From NCBI RefSeq assembly GCF_000025225.2, contig NC_013895.2:1426001-1490000 (forward strand): a stretch of DNA of 64,000 nt. Reading direction: 5' to 3'. Positions 51,003 through 59,020 of the stretch are shown in pieces (position 1 is the stretch's first letter; every line of letters starts with the position of its first letter). The notes below the pieces were generated by a model. It was not told the DNA's origin. It was given only the letters and a program-made list of their open reading frames with translations, and ran no database searches. Source of the DNA: Mageeibacillus indolicus UPII9-5 (GTDB taxonomy: Bacteria > Bacillota > Clostridia > Saccharofermentanales > Fastidiosipilaceae). The translations under genes and the position numbers were made by a program.

Positions 51003-53159
51003 TTATATTCCTCCACCGGTAAAAATTTCGCCTAAGCGTTCAGTAAGAGCCTGCTGATAAAGCGCAAAATTTTTCTCGTGTCGTCCGTCGTCTTCAGCCA
51101 AAATTTGCTGTACCTCGCGGCCGGCTCGCGCCAAAATACCTGCATCCTCATATAGATTGGCCAACTTGAACTCCGGCAGTCCGTGTTGTCGCACGCCAAA
51201 AAAGTCGCCGGGGCCACGCAAACGCAAATCAGCTTCCGCCAGTTGATAACCATCATTACTGTGGCACATCTGAACCAACCGCTCGCGCGCCGTACCCTGT
51301 TGCCGATCACTATGCAAAAGGCAATAAGACTGCAATTTTCCCCGTCCGACGCGGCCGCGTAGCTGGTGCAATTGAGCTAAGCCAAAACGTTCCGCATTCA
51401 TTACCAATAAAACAGTGGCGTTTGGATTATCAACACCTACTTCAACAACGGTCGTACTGACCAAAATATTGATCTTTCCGTTTTTAAAATCGGCCATGAC
51501 CGTCTGTTTTTCATTTTCCTTCATCGCTCCGTGCAAAAGTCCGATCGTAAATTCAGGGAAAACTTTATTTTTTAGCTCTTCCCCCAGTTCCGTCGCGGCA
51601 AAGCTTTCACTATGTCCGGTGTCGGCTTTTAACGGACAAATCACATAGGCTTGTTGTCCCAGGCGTAATAATTTATGGATTAAAGCGTAAGCTCGCTCCA
51701 GATCTGCGCTCCCCACCGTATAAGTCTTGATCGGCAAACGTCCCGGTGGCAACTCATCTATAATTGAAATTGACAAATCGCCGTATAAAACCAGTGCCAA
51801 AGAGCGGGGAATCGGCGTTGCAGACATTACCAAAACATGGGGTCTTTGCTCGTCCTGCCGCTTGATCATGGCCAACCGCTGGTTAACCCCGAAACGGTGC
51901 TGTTCATCGGTAACAACAAGACCGGGATGCAACATTTGCAAATTGTCATTCAAAATCGCCTGAGTGCCTATAAGCAAATCTATTTCTCCCGTACTTAAAG
52001 CTTGGGTTATTTGACGTTTAGCCGCCCCCTTTGTTTTTCCGGTCAACAGGGCGACCTTTATGCCGTAAGGGGTCAACAAGCTGCTGATATTATTGTAATG
52101 CTGTTCAGCCAAAATTCCGGTAGGAGCCATCAAAAGTCCTTGGTAGCCGGCCAAAACGGTGCGATACAAAGCTAACGCGGCAACAATTGTTTTGCCTGAA
52201 CCGACATCACCCTGAACCAGCCGGTCCATCGGAATCCCGACAGCCAGATCTGTGCTGATGTCTTGTAAGGCGGCGATCTGGGCTTTAGTTAATCGATAAG
52301 GTAAAGCGTTCACTACCGCCTGATACTTCGTCTCGGCCGTTTTATCCAGATTGATTATCGGGGCGGTTTGCCCGTTTAGGCGACGTTTTTTCAACAATTG
52401 CAAGCCAAGTTGCATGAAAAAGAGTTCTTCAAAAACAAGGCGTTCGCGAGCAATTGTATAATCTTCAAGGCAAGTCGGGAAATGAATATGTTCCACTGCG
52501 TATACATAGGTCGTTAAATGCTGTCGCTGCCTCATTTTTAAGGGCAAATAGTCTTCGCGCTCAAGTTGCTCGCGCATGGCGGTCAGGCATTGACGGATTA
52601 AATTGCGTAATACACCTTGCGTCAAGCCGGCGGTGAGTGGGTAAACCGGGCGGATGAAGGTATTGGCCAGAGCCGAGGGTTTGATGGTGTTTAAAGGGGC
52701 TTCGGCAAGTTCCGGCACGGGAGTAAAAGCGGGATTTTGCAAGGATAGCGGACGGTTTTTGCTGATTGTCCCGTGAAACAAATATACTTTATCTATATCA
52801 AGTTGTGTTTCCAAATATGGTTGATTAAACCAGATCACGCCAAGTTGGTCGCTAGCATCGGCCAGACCAACGCGCAAATAAGATAGTTTGCCTTTGTATT
52901 GTAGGTGAGGCATGGTTATGCACCGTGCCAAAACCGTAACTTCCTGTTCAGGTTCGATGTCGGCCAAGGTAGACAAAGTCGCCCAGTCTTCATATCGGCG
53001 CGGCCAATAGTTCAGCAAATCACGACAAGTATTAATGTTTAACCTGGCCATAAGTGCAGCTCGTTTGGCTGAAACACCGGCGAGTTGGGTGACTGACCCG
53101 ACCGGGTCAATCTTGCGGTTCGCGGTAATGGCCTCAGGGGCTGAATTTGTTGGTTTCAT
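51003..53159 (-). CDS. recG: ATP-dependent DNA helicase RecG
   Basis: A 718-aa superfamily 2 helicase that processes branched DNA at stalled forks. It has the N-terminal wedge/OB domain (about 70-140), Walker A GDVGSGKT (317-324), a DEQH box (VVTDEQHRFGVNQR), SATPIPRS (motif III) and the C-terminal helicase motif with QLHQLRGRVGRG. GGAGG precedes the ATG. Confidence 0.95.
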   Translation of the reverse strand: MKPTNSAPEAITANRKIDPVGSVTQLAGVSAKRAALMARLNINTCRDLLNYWPRRYEDWATLSTLADIEPEQEVTVLARCITMPHLQYKGKLSYLRVGLADASDQLGVIWFNQPYLETQLDIDKVYLFHGTISKNRPLSLQNPAFTPVPELAEAPLNTIKPSALANTFIRPVYPLTAGLTQGVLRNLIRQCLTAMREQLEREDYLPLKMRQRQHLTTYVYAVEHIHFPTCLEDYTIARERLVFEELFFMQLGLQLLKKRRLNGQTAPIINLDKTAETKYQAVVNALPYRLTKAQIAALQDISTDLAVGIPMDRLVQGDVGSGKTIVAALALYRTVLAGYQGLLMAPTGILAEQHYNNISSLLTPYGIKVALLTGKTKGAAKRQITQALSTGEIDLLIGTQAILNDNLQMLHPGLVVTDEQHRFGVNQRLAMIKRQDEQRPHVLVMSATPIPRSLALVLYGDLSISIIDELPPGRLPIKTYTVGSADLERAYALIHKLLRLGQQAYVICPLKADTGHSESFAATELGEELKNKVFPEFTIGLLHGAMKENEKQTVMADFKNGKINILVSTTVVEVGVDNPNATVLLVMNAERFGLAQLHQLRGRVGRGKLQSYCLLHSDRQQGTARERLVQMCHSNDGYQLAEADLRLRGPGDFFGVRQHGLPEFKLANLYEDAGILARAGREVQQILAEDDGRHEKNFALYQQALTERLGEIFTGGGI

Positions 53160-53184
53160 TTGTAACCTCCAGCTTTGGCGGCAG

Positions 53185-53973
53185 TCAATCGTTACTTAGT
53201 TTAAGATTATATGCACATAAATCGTTCAAGAAACAATTTTGACAGGCCGGCCGCCGCGCCGAACAAATTTTTCTGCCATGTTCCACCATGTAATGCCCCC
53301 AACCTATCCAATGCGATTTCGGCAAAATTTTTCGCAAATCCTTTTCAACTTTGACCGGATCTTTTGCCGTCGTAAAGCCAAGGAGGCGACTCAAGCGGCC
53401 GCAATGTGTATCGACAACTATCGCCGGTTGGCCGAACACTTCACCCAAAATGAGATTGGCAATTTTGCGTCCAACGCCGGGAAGGCTGAGCAATTCAGCC
53501 TCAGTTTGCGGAACACAGCCGGCAAAATCACTTTCCAGCTTTACCGCCGCACCGAAAATCGCTTTTGCTTTATTATGGAACAATCCACAACTGCTGATAT
53601 ATGGTTCAATGGCTGCCGGGGTGGCGGCGGCAAAATCGCGTGGCGTAGGGAAAGCGGCAAATAAACCCGGGGTTACCAGATTGACTCTAGCATCTGTACA
53701 TTGAGCGGCCAAAATTGCGGCAACCAGCAATTGCCAAGCATCGTCTTTGGCATCTAGGGTGCATTCCGTCTTGCCGTAAACGGCGACCAACCGCTCCCAA
53801 ACCGCAGCCGCTCGTTGTTTAAGCACGGCTATATCAAGGGCAGGAGCCATCTCACCTGTCATTTTGGCGTTTTTTACCGCAGAGGTTGTGCCAACCGGCT
53901 CCGGCTCAACGCCTCTTGTTTCCTCATCCACTCTTGCAGGTATAGTTACGCATGCCACTTTATTGCTTTTCAT
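53185..53973 (-). CDS. nth: Endonuclease III (DNA glycosylase/AP lyase)
   Basis: A 262-aa base-excision-repair enzyme that removes oxidised pyrimidines. The helix-hairpin-helix LPGVGRKIANLIL contains the catalytic lysine, VDTHCGRLSRLLG carries the catalytic aspartate, and the iron-sulfur ligands are in the pattern C-x6-C-x2-C-x5-C near the C-terminus. An N-terminal extension of about 45 residues is unusual. The ATG at 53973 lies after GGAGA and overlaps the histidine-kinase stop by 14 bp; the frame upstream to 54075 has no ribosome site. Confidence 0.9.
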   Translation of the reverse strand: MKSNKVACVTIPARVDEETRGVEPEPVGTTSAVKNAKMTGEMAPALDIAVLKQRAAAVWERLVAVYGKTECTLDAKDDAWQLLVAAILAAQCTDARVNLVTPGLFAAFPTPRDFAAATPAAIEPYISSCGLFHNKAKAIFGAAVKLESDFAGCVPQTEAELLSLPGVGRKIANLILGEVFGQPAIVVDTHCGRLSRLLGFTTAKDPVKVEKDLRKILPKSHWIGWGHYMVEHGRKICSARRPACQNCFLNDLCAYNLKLSND

Positions 53974-55792
53974 CAGGCTCAACTTTCTCCGTATTCCTAC
54001 AGGCGTCCTGAACGGGAATATCCTTATCCCCAGGTTTTGTGGTCTCGTTTTTCTCCGGAGCAGAAACTGTTTCACCCGGCTTTACGGCATCTTCACTTTC
54101 CTCTGAGGCTGACACCGCTTCACCCGCTTGCAAATCACCTTGAGCTGTGCCTTTGCCGACTTCGGTCAAAAGCGGAAAATCAAAAGCATCAGTAGAGAAC
54201 CCATCGTGCCGGCTGAAAAAGAGACGTCTGGAGGTTTTAGCCTTATCGTCTTTGATATGCTGCTGATCGCCGGCCGCCGGCAAAGTAAATACAAATTTCG
54301 CGCCACCCAGATCATTGCTTTGCGTCACATAAATTTGCTGCCCATGCTTGGCCAATATTTTCCTACAAATATATAAACCTAACCCACTGCCTTCCCGATT
54401 ACCACGTGATTTGTCCAGCTTATAGAAACGAGCGAAGACCTGATTACGCTTATCCGGCGGAACACCCGGGCCAGAATCCTCAACGGTGCAAGTAACGAAC
54501 ATCGCACCTTCCGGATAGGCCGTGCTGACACGCACAAGATCATTGTTACGACAAAATTTCGTTGCATTGGAAATGAGATTATACACAACTCGACTTATCT
54601 GCTCCACATCGCCGGTCACAAACAACGGGGCTTCATTTTTACCTTCAAGCTGCATCTCAACTGAGAGATTTTTTTCTCGCAACTGATTTTCCAAAGAATT
54701 GATCGTCCTGACAAACACCGCATTAATATCAAAGTCGTTGAAATTGTTTGAGACACTATTTTCAATTAAAACTTCCTGATTCATATCTGCGAGCAGATTT
54801 TTGAGCCGCAAAGCTTCCTGCTGAATTATACGCAAATATTTCTCCTGCCGCCCGTACGGAATGGTGCCGTCCAAAATACCTTCGGTAAAGCCGATAATTG
54901 ATGTCAACGGCGTTTTCATATCATGAGAAATACAGCTTATCATATCGCGCTGTTCACCGCTTACCGCTTCCAGTCTGGCGACCATGGCATTAAAAGTTAG
55001 CATGAGTTTCATCACGTCATCGCCTTCGCTCCCGGCGTTATCTAGCGTATCAAATGTATCCATATCGCTGTAACATACCCGAACCGAATAATCACCCAAC
55101 ATCACTTTGTTAGCCGCGTCGACCAAGGCCTCCAACGGCAGGGTCAGATAATTCATCAAAATCAAGGTCAAAGCGACTGAAATAATTAACGCCACCAGAA
55201 AAGCTATGCCAAAGCCATTGGTCAAAAACCAGTGTAAATTATATTGATCGAGCGAAGGCAAATGCACCTGCAAAATCGCCTGGGCTGTTGAAGTATCGTG
55301 ATCATTGCTAACCGGCAACATAGCCGTAATCCATTCCAGCCCTTTGCTACTGAACAATTTCGTGTACTCGCTGTTTTGCAGCACTACACCATCCCTAGAT
55401 GAAATATTGCTTCCGATATATTTGTCCGGCAATTGATACAAACCGCCCCCAAGATTCTGACAGTTTGCGATGACTTTAGTCGGCAGTTCTGAAGCATGAA
55501 TAATAATACCGTCAGATCGCACCAGCCAAATAATTGCATGCGATGATTTGGCCAGCAAATCAATGCGGTCATTCAAGGTCAACCGGCTAGTGTTCTCGCT
55601 ATAGACCTTCTCAATTTCATCACGTAAGGTCGTAGCTAAAGTATATACACGGCTGCTCTGGAGACGACTGACACGATCATTCATGATGCCGTAATAAACA
55701 AAGCTCAAAATACCGAAAGCCACCATCACTGATGCGAAGGCGGCCAAAGCGGTGCTCTTATATATAGAATGTCGTCTACCTTTCTTAGCCAA
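53960..55792 (-). CDS. Sensor histidine kinase, two-component system
   Basis: A 610-aa membrane kinase. Two membrane segments (about 14-37 and 194-216) flank an extracellular sensor of about 155 residues, followed by a HAMP-like linker, the HisKA domain with phospho-acceptor His290 in SHDMKTPLTS, and the HATPase with N-box VYNLISNATKF and DSGPGVPPDK and GSGLGLYICR. After the catalytic domain is a tail of about 100 residues rich in Glu, Lys, Ser and Pro, unusual for this family. The start is a TTG at 55792, 8 bp after the response-regulator stop. It phosphorylates the preceding regulator; the signal is unknown. Confidence 0.85.
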   Translation of the reverse strand: MAKKGRRHSIYKSTALAAFASVMVAFGILSFVYYGIMNDRVSRLQSSRVYTLATTLRDEIEKVYSENTSRLTLNDRIDLLAKSSHAIIWLVRSDGIIIHASELPTKVIANCQNLGGGLYQLPDKYIGSNISSRDGVVLQNSEYTKLFSSKGLEWITAMLPVSNDHDTSTAQAILQVHLPSLDQYNLHWFLTNGFGIAFLVALIISVALTLILMNYLTLPLEALVDAANKVMLGDYSVRVCYSDMDTFDTLDNAGSEGDDVMKLMLTFNAMVARLEAVSGEQRDMISCISHDMKTPLTSIIGFTEGILDGTIPYGRQEKYLRIIQQEALRLKNLLADMNQEVLIENSVSNNFNDFDINAVFVRTINSLENQLREKNLSVEMQLEGKNEAPLFVTGDVEQISRVVYNLISNATKFCRNNDLVRVSTAYPEGAMFVTCTVEDSGPGVPPDKRNQVFARFYKLDKSRGNREGSGLGLYICRKILAKHGQQIYVTQSNDLGGAKFVFTLPAAGDQQHIKDDKAKTSRRLFFSRHDGFSTDAFDFPLLTEVGKGTAQGDLQAGEAVSASEESEDAVKPGETVSAPEKNETTKPGDKDIPVQDACRNTEKVEPDEKQ

Positions 55793-55800
55793 GTATCGTC

Positions 55801-56520
55801 CTACTCTCCAGTAACTTCAAATTTATAGCCTACACCCCAGACCGTTTTAATATCCCAGCTCGGATGTTCCCCAATATCATCAATCTTTTCCCGCACACGT
55901 TTAATATGTACATCTACCGTGCGAGATTCGCCATAGAAATCATAGCCCCAGACCTGCCCTAAAAGTTGTTCCCGGTTAAAAACACGGTTTGGATGGCTTG
56001 CGAGAAAATATAATAATTCAAGTTCTTTAGGCGGCATGTCGATACGCGTGCCGTGGAAAGTTACCGTGTAACTACTCTTGTCAATTACGAGGTCTTTGTG
56101 CGTAATTTGTTCGGCCGGGTGGTCATCATTGTCAATAGCCTTAGCTTCGGGACAAGCTGCTTCAGTACGGCGCAACACGGTCTTAGCCCGCACCACCAGT
56201 TCTTTTGGGTCAAAAGGTTTAGAGATATAGTCATCCGCGCCTAATTCTAATCCGACAATCTTGTCCAAAGTGTCGCCGCGGGCTGTCAACATCAAAATGG
56301 GGACATTGGAGGTTTTGCGAATTTCCCGACATACTTCATAGCCGTCTTTTCCCGGCAACATCAAGTCCAGAATAACAACGTTAGGATTGTATTTGTCAAT
56401 CTCCTCCAACGCCATTTCACCATCGTTTACCGTCTTTACCTGAAAGCCGTCTTTTTCAAAATACAACTGTACAAGTTCGCAAATATTGCGATCATCATCT
56501 ACTACTAAAACCTTTTTCAT
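55801..56520 (-). CDS. OmpR/PhoB-family response regulator
   Basis: A 239-aa DNA-binding regulator: receiver domain with acidic pocket DDDRN, phospho-acceptor aspartate in VILDLMLPGKDGYEV and the lysine in ISKPFDPKEL, then a winged-helix output domain (ELLYFLASHPNRVFNREQLL, then SRTVDVHIKRVREKI). An insertion of about 15 residues separates the domains. First gene of the pair with the kinase. GAAGGAG precedes the ATG. Confidence 0.9.
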   Translation of the reverse strand: MKKVLVVDDDRNICELVQLYFEKDGFQVKTVNDGEMALEEIDKYNPNVVILDLMLPGKDGYEVCREIRKTSNVPILMLTARGDTLDKIVGLELGADDYISKPFDPKELVVRAKTVLRRTEAACPEAKAIDNDDHPAEQITHKDLVIDKSSYTVTFHGTRIDMPPKELELLYFLASHPNRVFNREQLLGQVWGYDFYGESRTVDVHIKRVREKIDDIGEHPSWDIKTVWGVGYKFEVTGE

Positions 56521-56547
56521 CTGCTAAACTCTCCTTCTGAGCTGCCG

Positions 56548-56577
56548 ATTATATAATCTATATGGCCTGTGTCTTAA
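56548..56577 (-). promoter_or_regulatory. Predicted promoter of the two-component operon
   Basis: On the minus strand TTAAGA (56572-56577) is 18 bp from a perfect TATAAT (56548-56553), 28 bp before the start. Further upstream TATAAT boxes (near 56610-56660) without good -35 boxes offer alternatives. The rest of the 260-bp gap to nrdR holds nothing recognisable. Confidence 0.3.
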
Positions 56578-56780
56578 ATCTATAAAGCTTGTGTCCATCT
56601 GCATACGCACTTTAATGCAACTTATAGAATTATAATAACTATGTACATTATAACAGATTAAGACGGCATATTTAGCCTGAACTTGTGTATTTTAAGTAAC
56701 AATTGAACGAATTTTGTCTTGCCCGGCCCGAACTGTGCGCTCTGCAACCTGAATTTATAGTTCTTTCGGAAGACAAACTG

Positions 56781-57248
56781 TCATTCCTTAGTTCCGTCAT
56801 CCGGGCGCAATGCTTTGAGTTCACGCAAAAATGAATCCACATCCTCAAACCGACGGTATACTGAAGCGAAACGGACGTAGGCAACTTCATCCAACTGACG
56901 TAATTCCTGCAAAACCAATTCGCCTATTTCTTCTGAGCGTATCTCTTTGCAAAGCTTATTGCGCGGTACTGCCTCAATTCGGCTGACTATCTGATCTAAT
57001 TCTTCCGAAGTTACCGGCCTTTTTTCGAAAGAACGCAACAGGCCACGGGTCAATTTTTCGCGCGAAAAAGGCTCACGAGTACCGTCTTTCTTGATCACCA
57101 ACAATGGAGTACTTTCAATCTTTTCATATGTAGTGTACCGACGATTGCAGCTCAGGCATTCGCGGCGGCGCCGAATCGCTGCACCATCTTCGGCAGGGCG
57201 TGAATCAATAACTCGGTCTTCGTCATGAGAACAAAACGGACAACGCAT
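56781..57248 (-). CDS. nrdR: Transcriptional repressor NrdR
   Basis: A 155-aa repressor of ribonucleotide reductase genes. The N-terminal zinc ribbon has CPFC and CLSC pairs (residues 3-6 and 31-34), with RRRRECLSCNRRYTTYE typical, followed by an ATP-cone domain (LVIKKDGTREPFSREKL) that senses ATP/dATP. It follows ftsZ across a 59-bp gap containing a hairpin. Confidence 0.95.
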   Translation of the reverse strand: MRCPFCSHDEDRVIDSRPAEDGAAIRRRRECLSCNRRYTTYEKIESTPLLVIKKDGTREPFSREKLTRGLLRSFEKRPVTSEELDQIVSRIEAVPRNKLCKEIRSEEIGELVLQELRQLDEVAYVRFASVYRRFEDVDSFLRELKALRPDDGTKE

Positions 57249-57270
57249 AAACTTCTCCGGGAATCCTAAT

Positions 57271-57294
57271 AAGGCACGGATTTCGCCGTGCCTT
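57271..57294 (-). terminator. Hairpin between ftsZ and nrdR
   Basis: AAGGCACGG and CCGTGCCTT form a perfect 9-bp stem with a six-base loop. The T-tract on the minus strand is short (TTATTAGG), so it is probably partial, allowing some reading into nrdR. Confidence 0.55.
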
Positions 57295-57307
57295 GTATTT
57301 AATTTAT

Positions 57308-58741
57308 TTATTCCAAATTATCGTCGTTTTCATTAAACAACCACGGCAAAATACCGCCCTTGCGTGGGCCAGAATCACGGGAAGACGGTCTTGGTGTTCT
57401 TCTGTCCGGCATATTTCCCTGCGGTCTTGCCCAACCGGTGGAATTGCTACTGTACGGGCGATTCAGCACGCCGCGCGGTTGTTCATTCTCCGGCACTAAA
57501 GGGGTGTAGGTTGAATGCGTTCCGACATTCGGCTCAAGATTTGTTCTGCCAAGGTCGGGCGTGACTGGTCTTTGCGGCATAGTCCGCGAAGTGCCGGCGT
57601 TATTGGTTCCTGCCGCGTTTTCACGGTTCAAGGAGCCGAGAAAATTGTTTGAATTTTCACCGGAGCGGGCGTTTGCCGTGCCGCCGCGCATAAAGTCCGC
57701 CATTCCGGTTCTCACCGGGCCGCGCTCAGGGGTTATCCGGTCAAAACCGGAAGCGATTACTGTGATCATAACTTCGTCATCGCCGAGGGCATCACTCTGG
57801 GCAGTTCCGAGAATGATTTCCGCATCAGGGGCTGCCGCATCTTTAATCAGATTGGCGGCCATTTGCAGTTCTTTCATCTTAAAGTTGCCGGCCAGATTAA
57901 TGATAACTCGGTGCGCACCGTCAATCGTCGTATCCAGTAACGGGCTGTGGATTGCCCGGTCTACCGCGACACTGGCGCGATTTTCGCCGCTACCACGACC
58001 GATACCCATGTGGCAGATGCCAGCATCCAAAAGTACGCGTCTCACATCGGCCATATCCAAGTTGATAACGCCGGGGACCGTGATCAGATCTGAAATTCCA
58101 GCCACGCCGTAAGTTAAAACTTCATCGGCATGGGCAAAAGCATCAGATACAGTCATATCGCCGTTATCCATATCCAGCAGTTTATCATTAGGAACTATCA
58201 GCAGAGCGTCAACATTTTTTTCCAGTTCTTGTATACCGTTGATTGCGTTGCGTTCACGCACCGCCCCTTCAAAAGTAAAGGGTTTAGAAACAACGCCGAC
58301 AGTCAAAATGCCCATTTGGCGAGCAATACCGGCAACTACCGGGGCAGCACCCGTACCGGTTCCGCCGCCCATACCGGCTGTAACAAAAACCATGTCGGAG
58401 TCTTGAACCAAGCCTGCCAGTTCATCGCGTGATTCATTGGCGGCCATAGCTCCTTTCTCCGGATCCGCCCCCGCGCCTAAACCGCGGGTCACTTTCTCGC
58501 CAATTTTTAATCTGGTTTCCGCGCTATTCAGAGCTAGAGCCTGGGCATCAGTGTTAATCGCAATAAATTCCACGCCTTGTACTCCGGACATGATCATCCG
58601 TTGAACAGCGTTACAACCGCCGCCACCTACACCTACTACCTTTATTTTCGCCAAGCCTTCAATTGCCGGCGAATCATAGCCATTTACATATACACTCTCA
58701 GGTGCAACATACACTTTATTTTCTTTTTTTTGTTCAGCCAA
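57308..58741 (-). CDS. ftsZ: Cell division protein FtsZ
   Basis: Tubulin-like GTPase of about 477 aa that forms the Z-ring. The tubulin signature GGGTGTGAAP (about 125-134), the N-terminal VVGVGGGGCNAV and the T7 loop region NLDMADVRRVL are intact. A linker of about 130 residues (Asn, Pro, Arg, Gly-rich) leads to a C-terminal GGILPWLFNEN, which probably plays the role of the usual FtsZ tail peptide. The start is a TTG at 58741: GGGGAG lies six bases upstream, inside what would be the coding part of a longer frame starting at an ATG at 58759. Confidence 0.93.
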   Translation of the reverse strand: MAEQKKENKVYVAPESVYVNGYDSPAIEGLAKIKVVGVGGGGCNAVQRMIMSGVQGVEFIAINTDAQALALNSAETRLKIGEKVTRGLGAGADPEKGAMAANESRDELAGLVQDSDMVFVTAGMGGGTGTGAAPVVAGIARQMGILTVGVVSKPFTFEGAVRERNAINGIQELEKNVDALLIVPNDKLLDMDNGDMTVSDAFAHADEVLTYGVAGISDLITVPGVINLDMADVRRVLLDAGICHMGIGRGSGENRASVAVDRAIHSPLLDTTIDGAHRVIINLAGNFKMKELQMAANLIKDAAAPDAEIILGTAQSDALGDDEVMITVIASGFDRITPERGPVRTGMADFMRGGTANARSGENSNNFLGSLNRENAAGTNNAGTSRTMPQRPVTPDLGRTNLEPNVGTHSTYTPLVPENEQPRGVLNRPYSSNSTGWARPQGNMPDRRTPRPSSRDSGPRKGGILPWLFNENDDNLE

Positions 58742-58782
58742 CGGAAACTCCCCTTTCATCGGCCTTCGCCATAAGTCCTTTT

Positions 58783-58811
58783 ATTCTACCGCATCAGTGC
58801 GGGGGTTACAA
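58783..58811 (-). promoter_or_regulatory. Predicted ftsZ promoter with an inverted repeat in the spacer
   Basis: On the minus strand TTGTAA (58806-58811) and TAGAAT (58783-58788) have a 17-bp spacer. The spacer itself contains CCGCA-N4-TGCGG, a perfect short inverted repeat between -35 and -10. This suggests ftsZ has its own, possibly regulated, promoter in addition to read-through from ftsQ. Confidence 0.5.
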
Positions 58812-59020
58812 GTTTTTTCGTTCCTATGTTACAATTATATTACAAATTCATCTCATTTTCCATTCATTTTGTAATATTAGGTCTGCGAACTTGAAATGGC
58901 CGGAGTTACACGCGCGAGCTAAAGTCATGGCGTTGCCGGATTCATTGGGGGAAGTGCAGTGTGGTTGTAGCCGTAAACAGCAGCGAGTCGGAGCCGGATT
59001 TTGCTCGCACAAACGCATTT

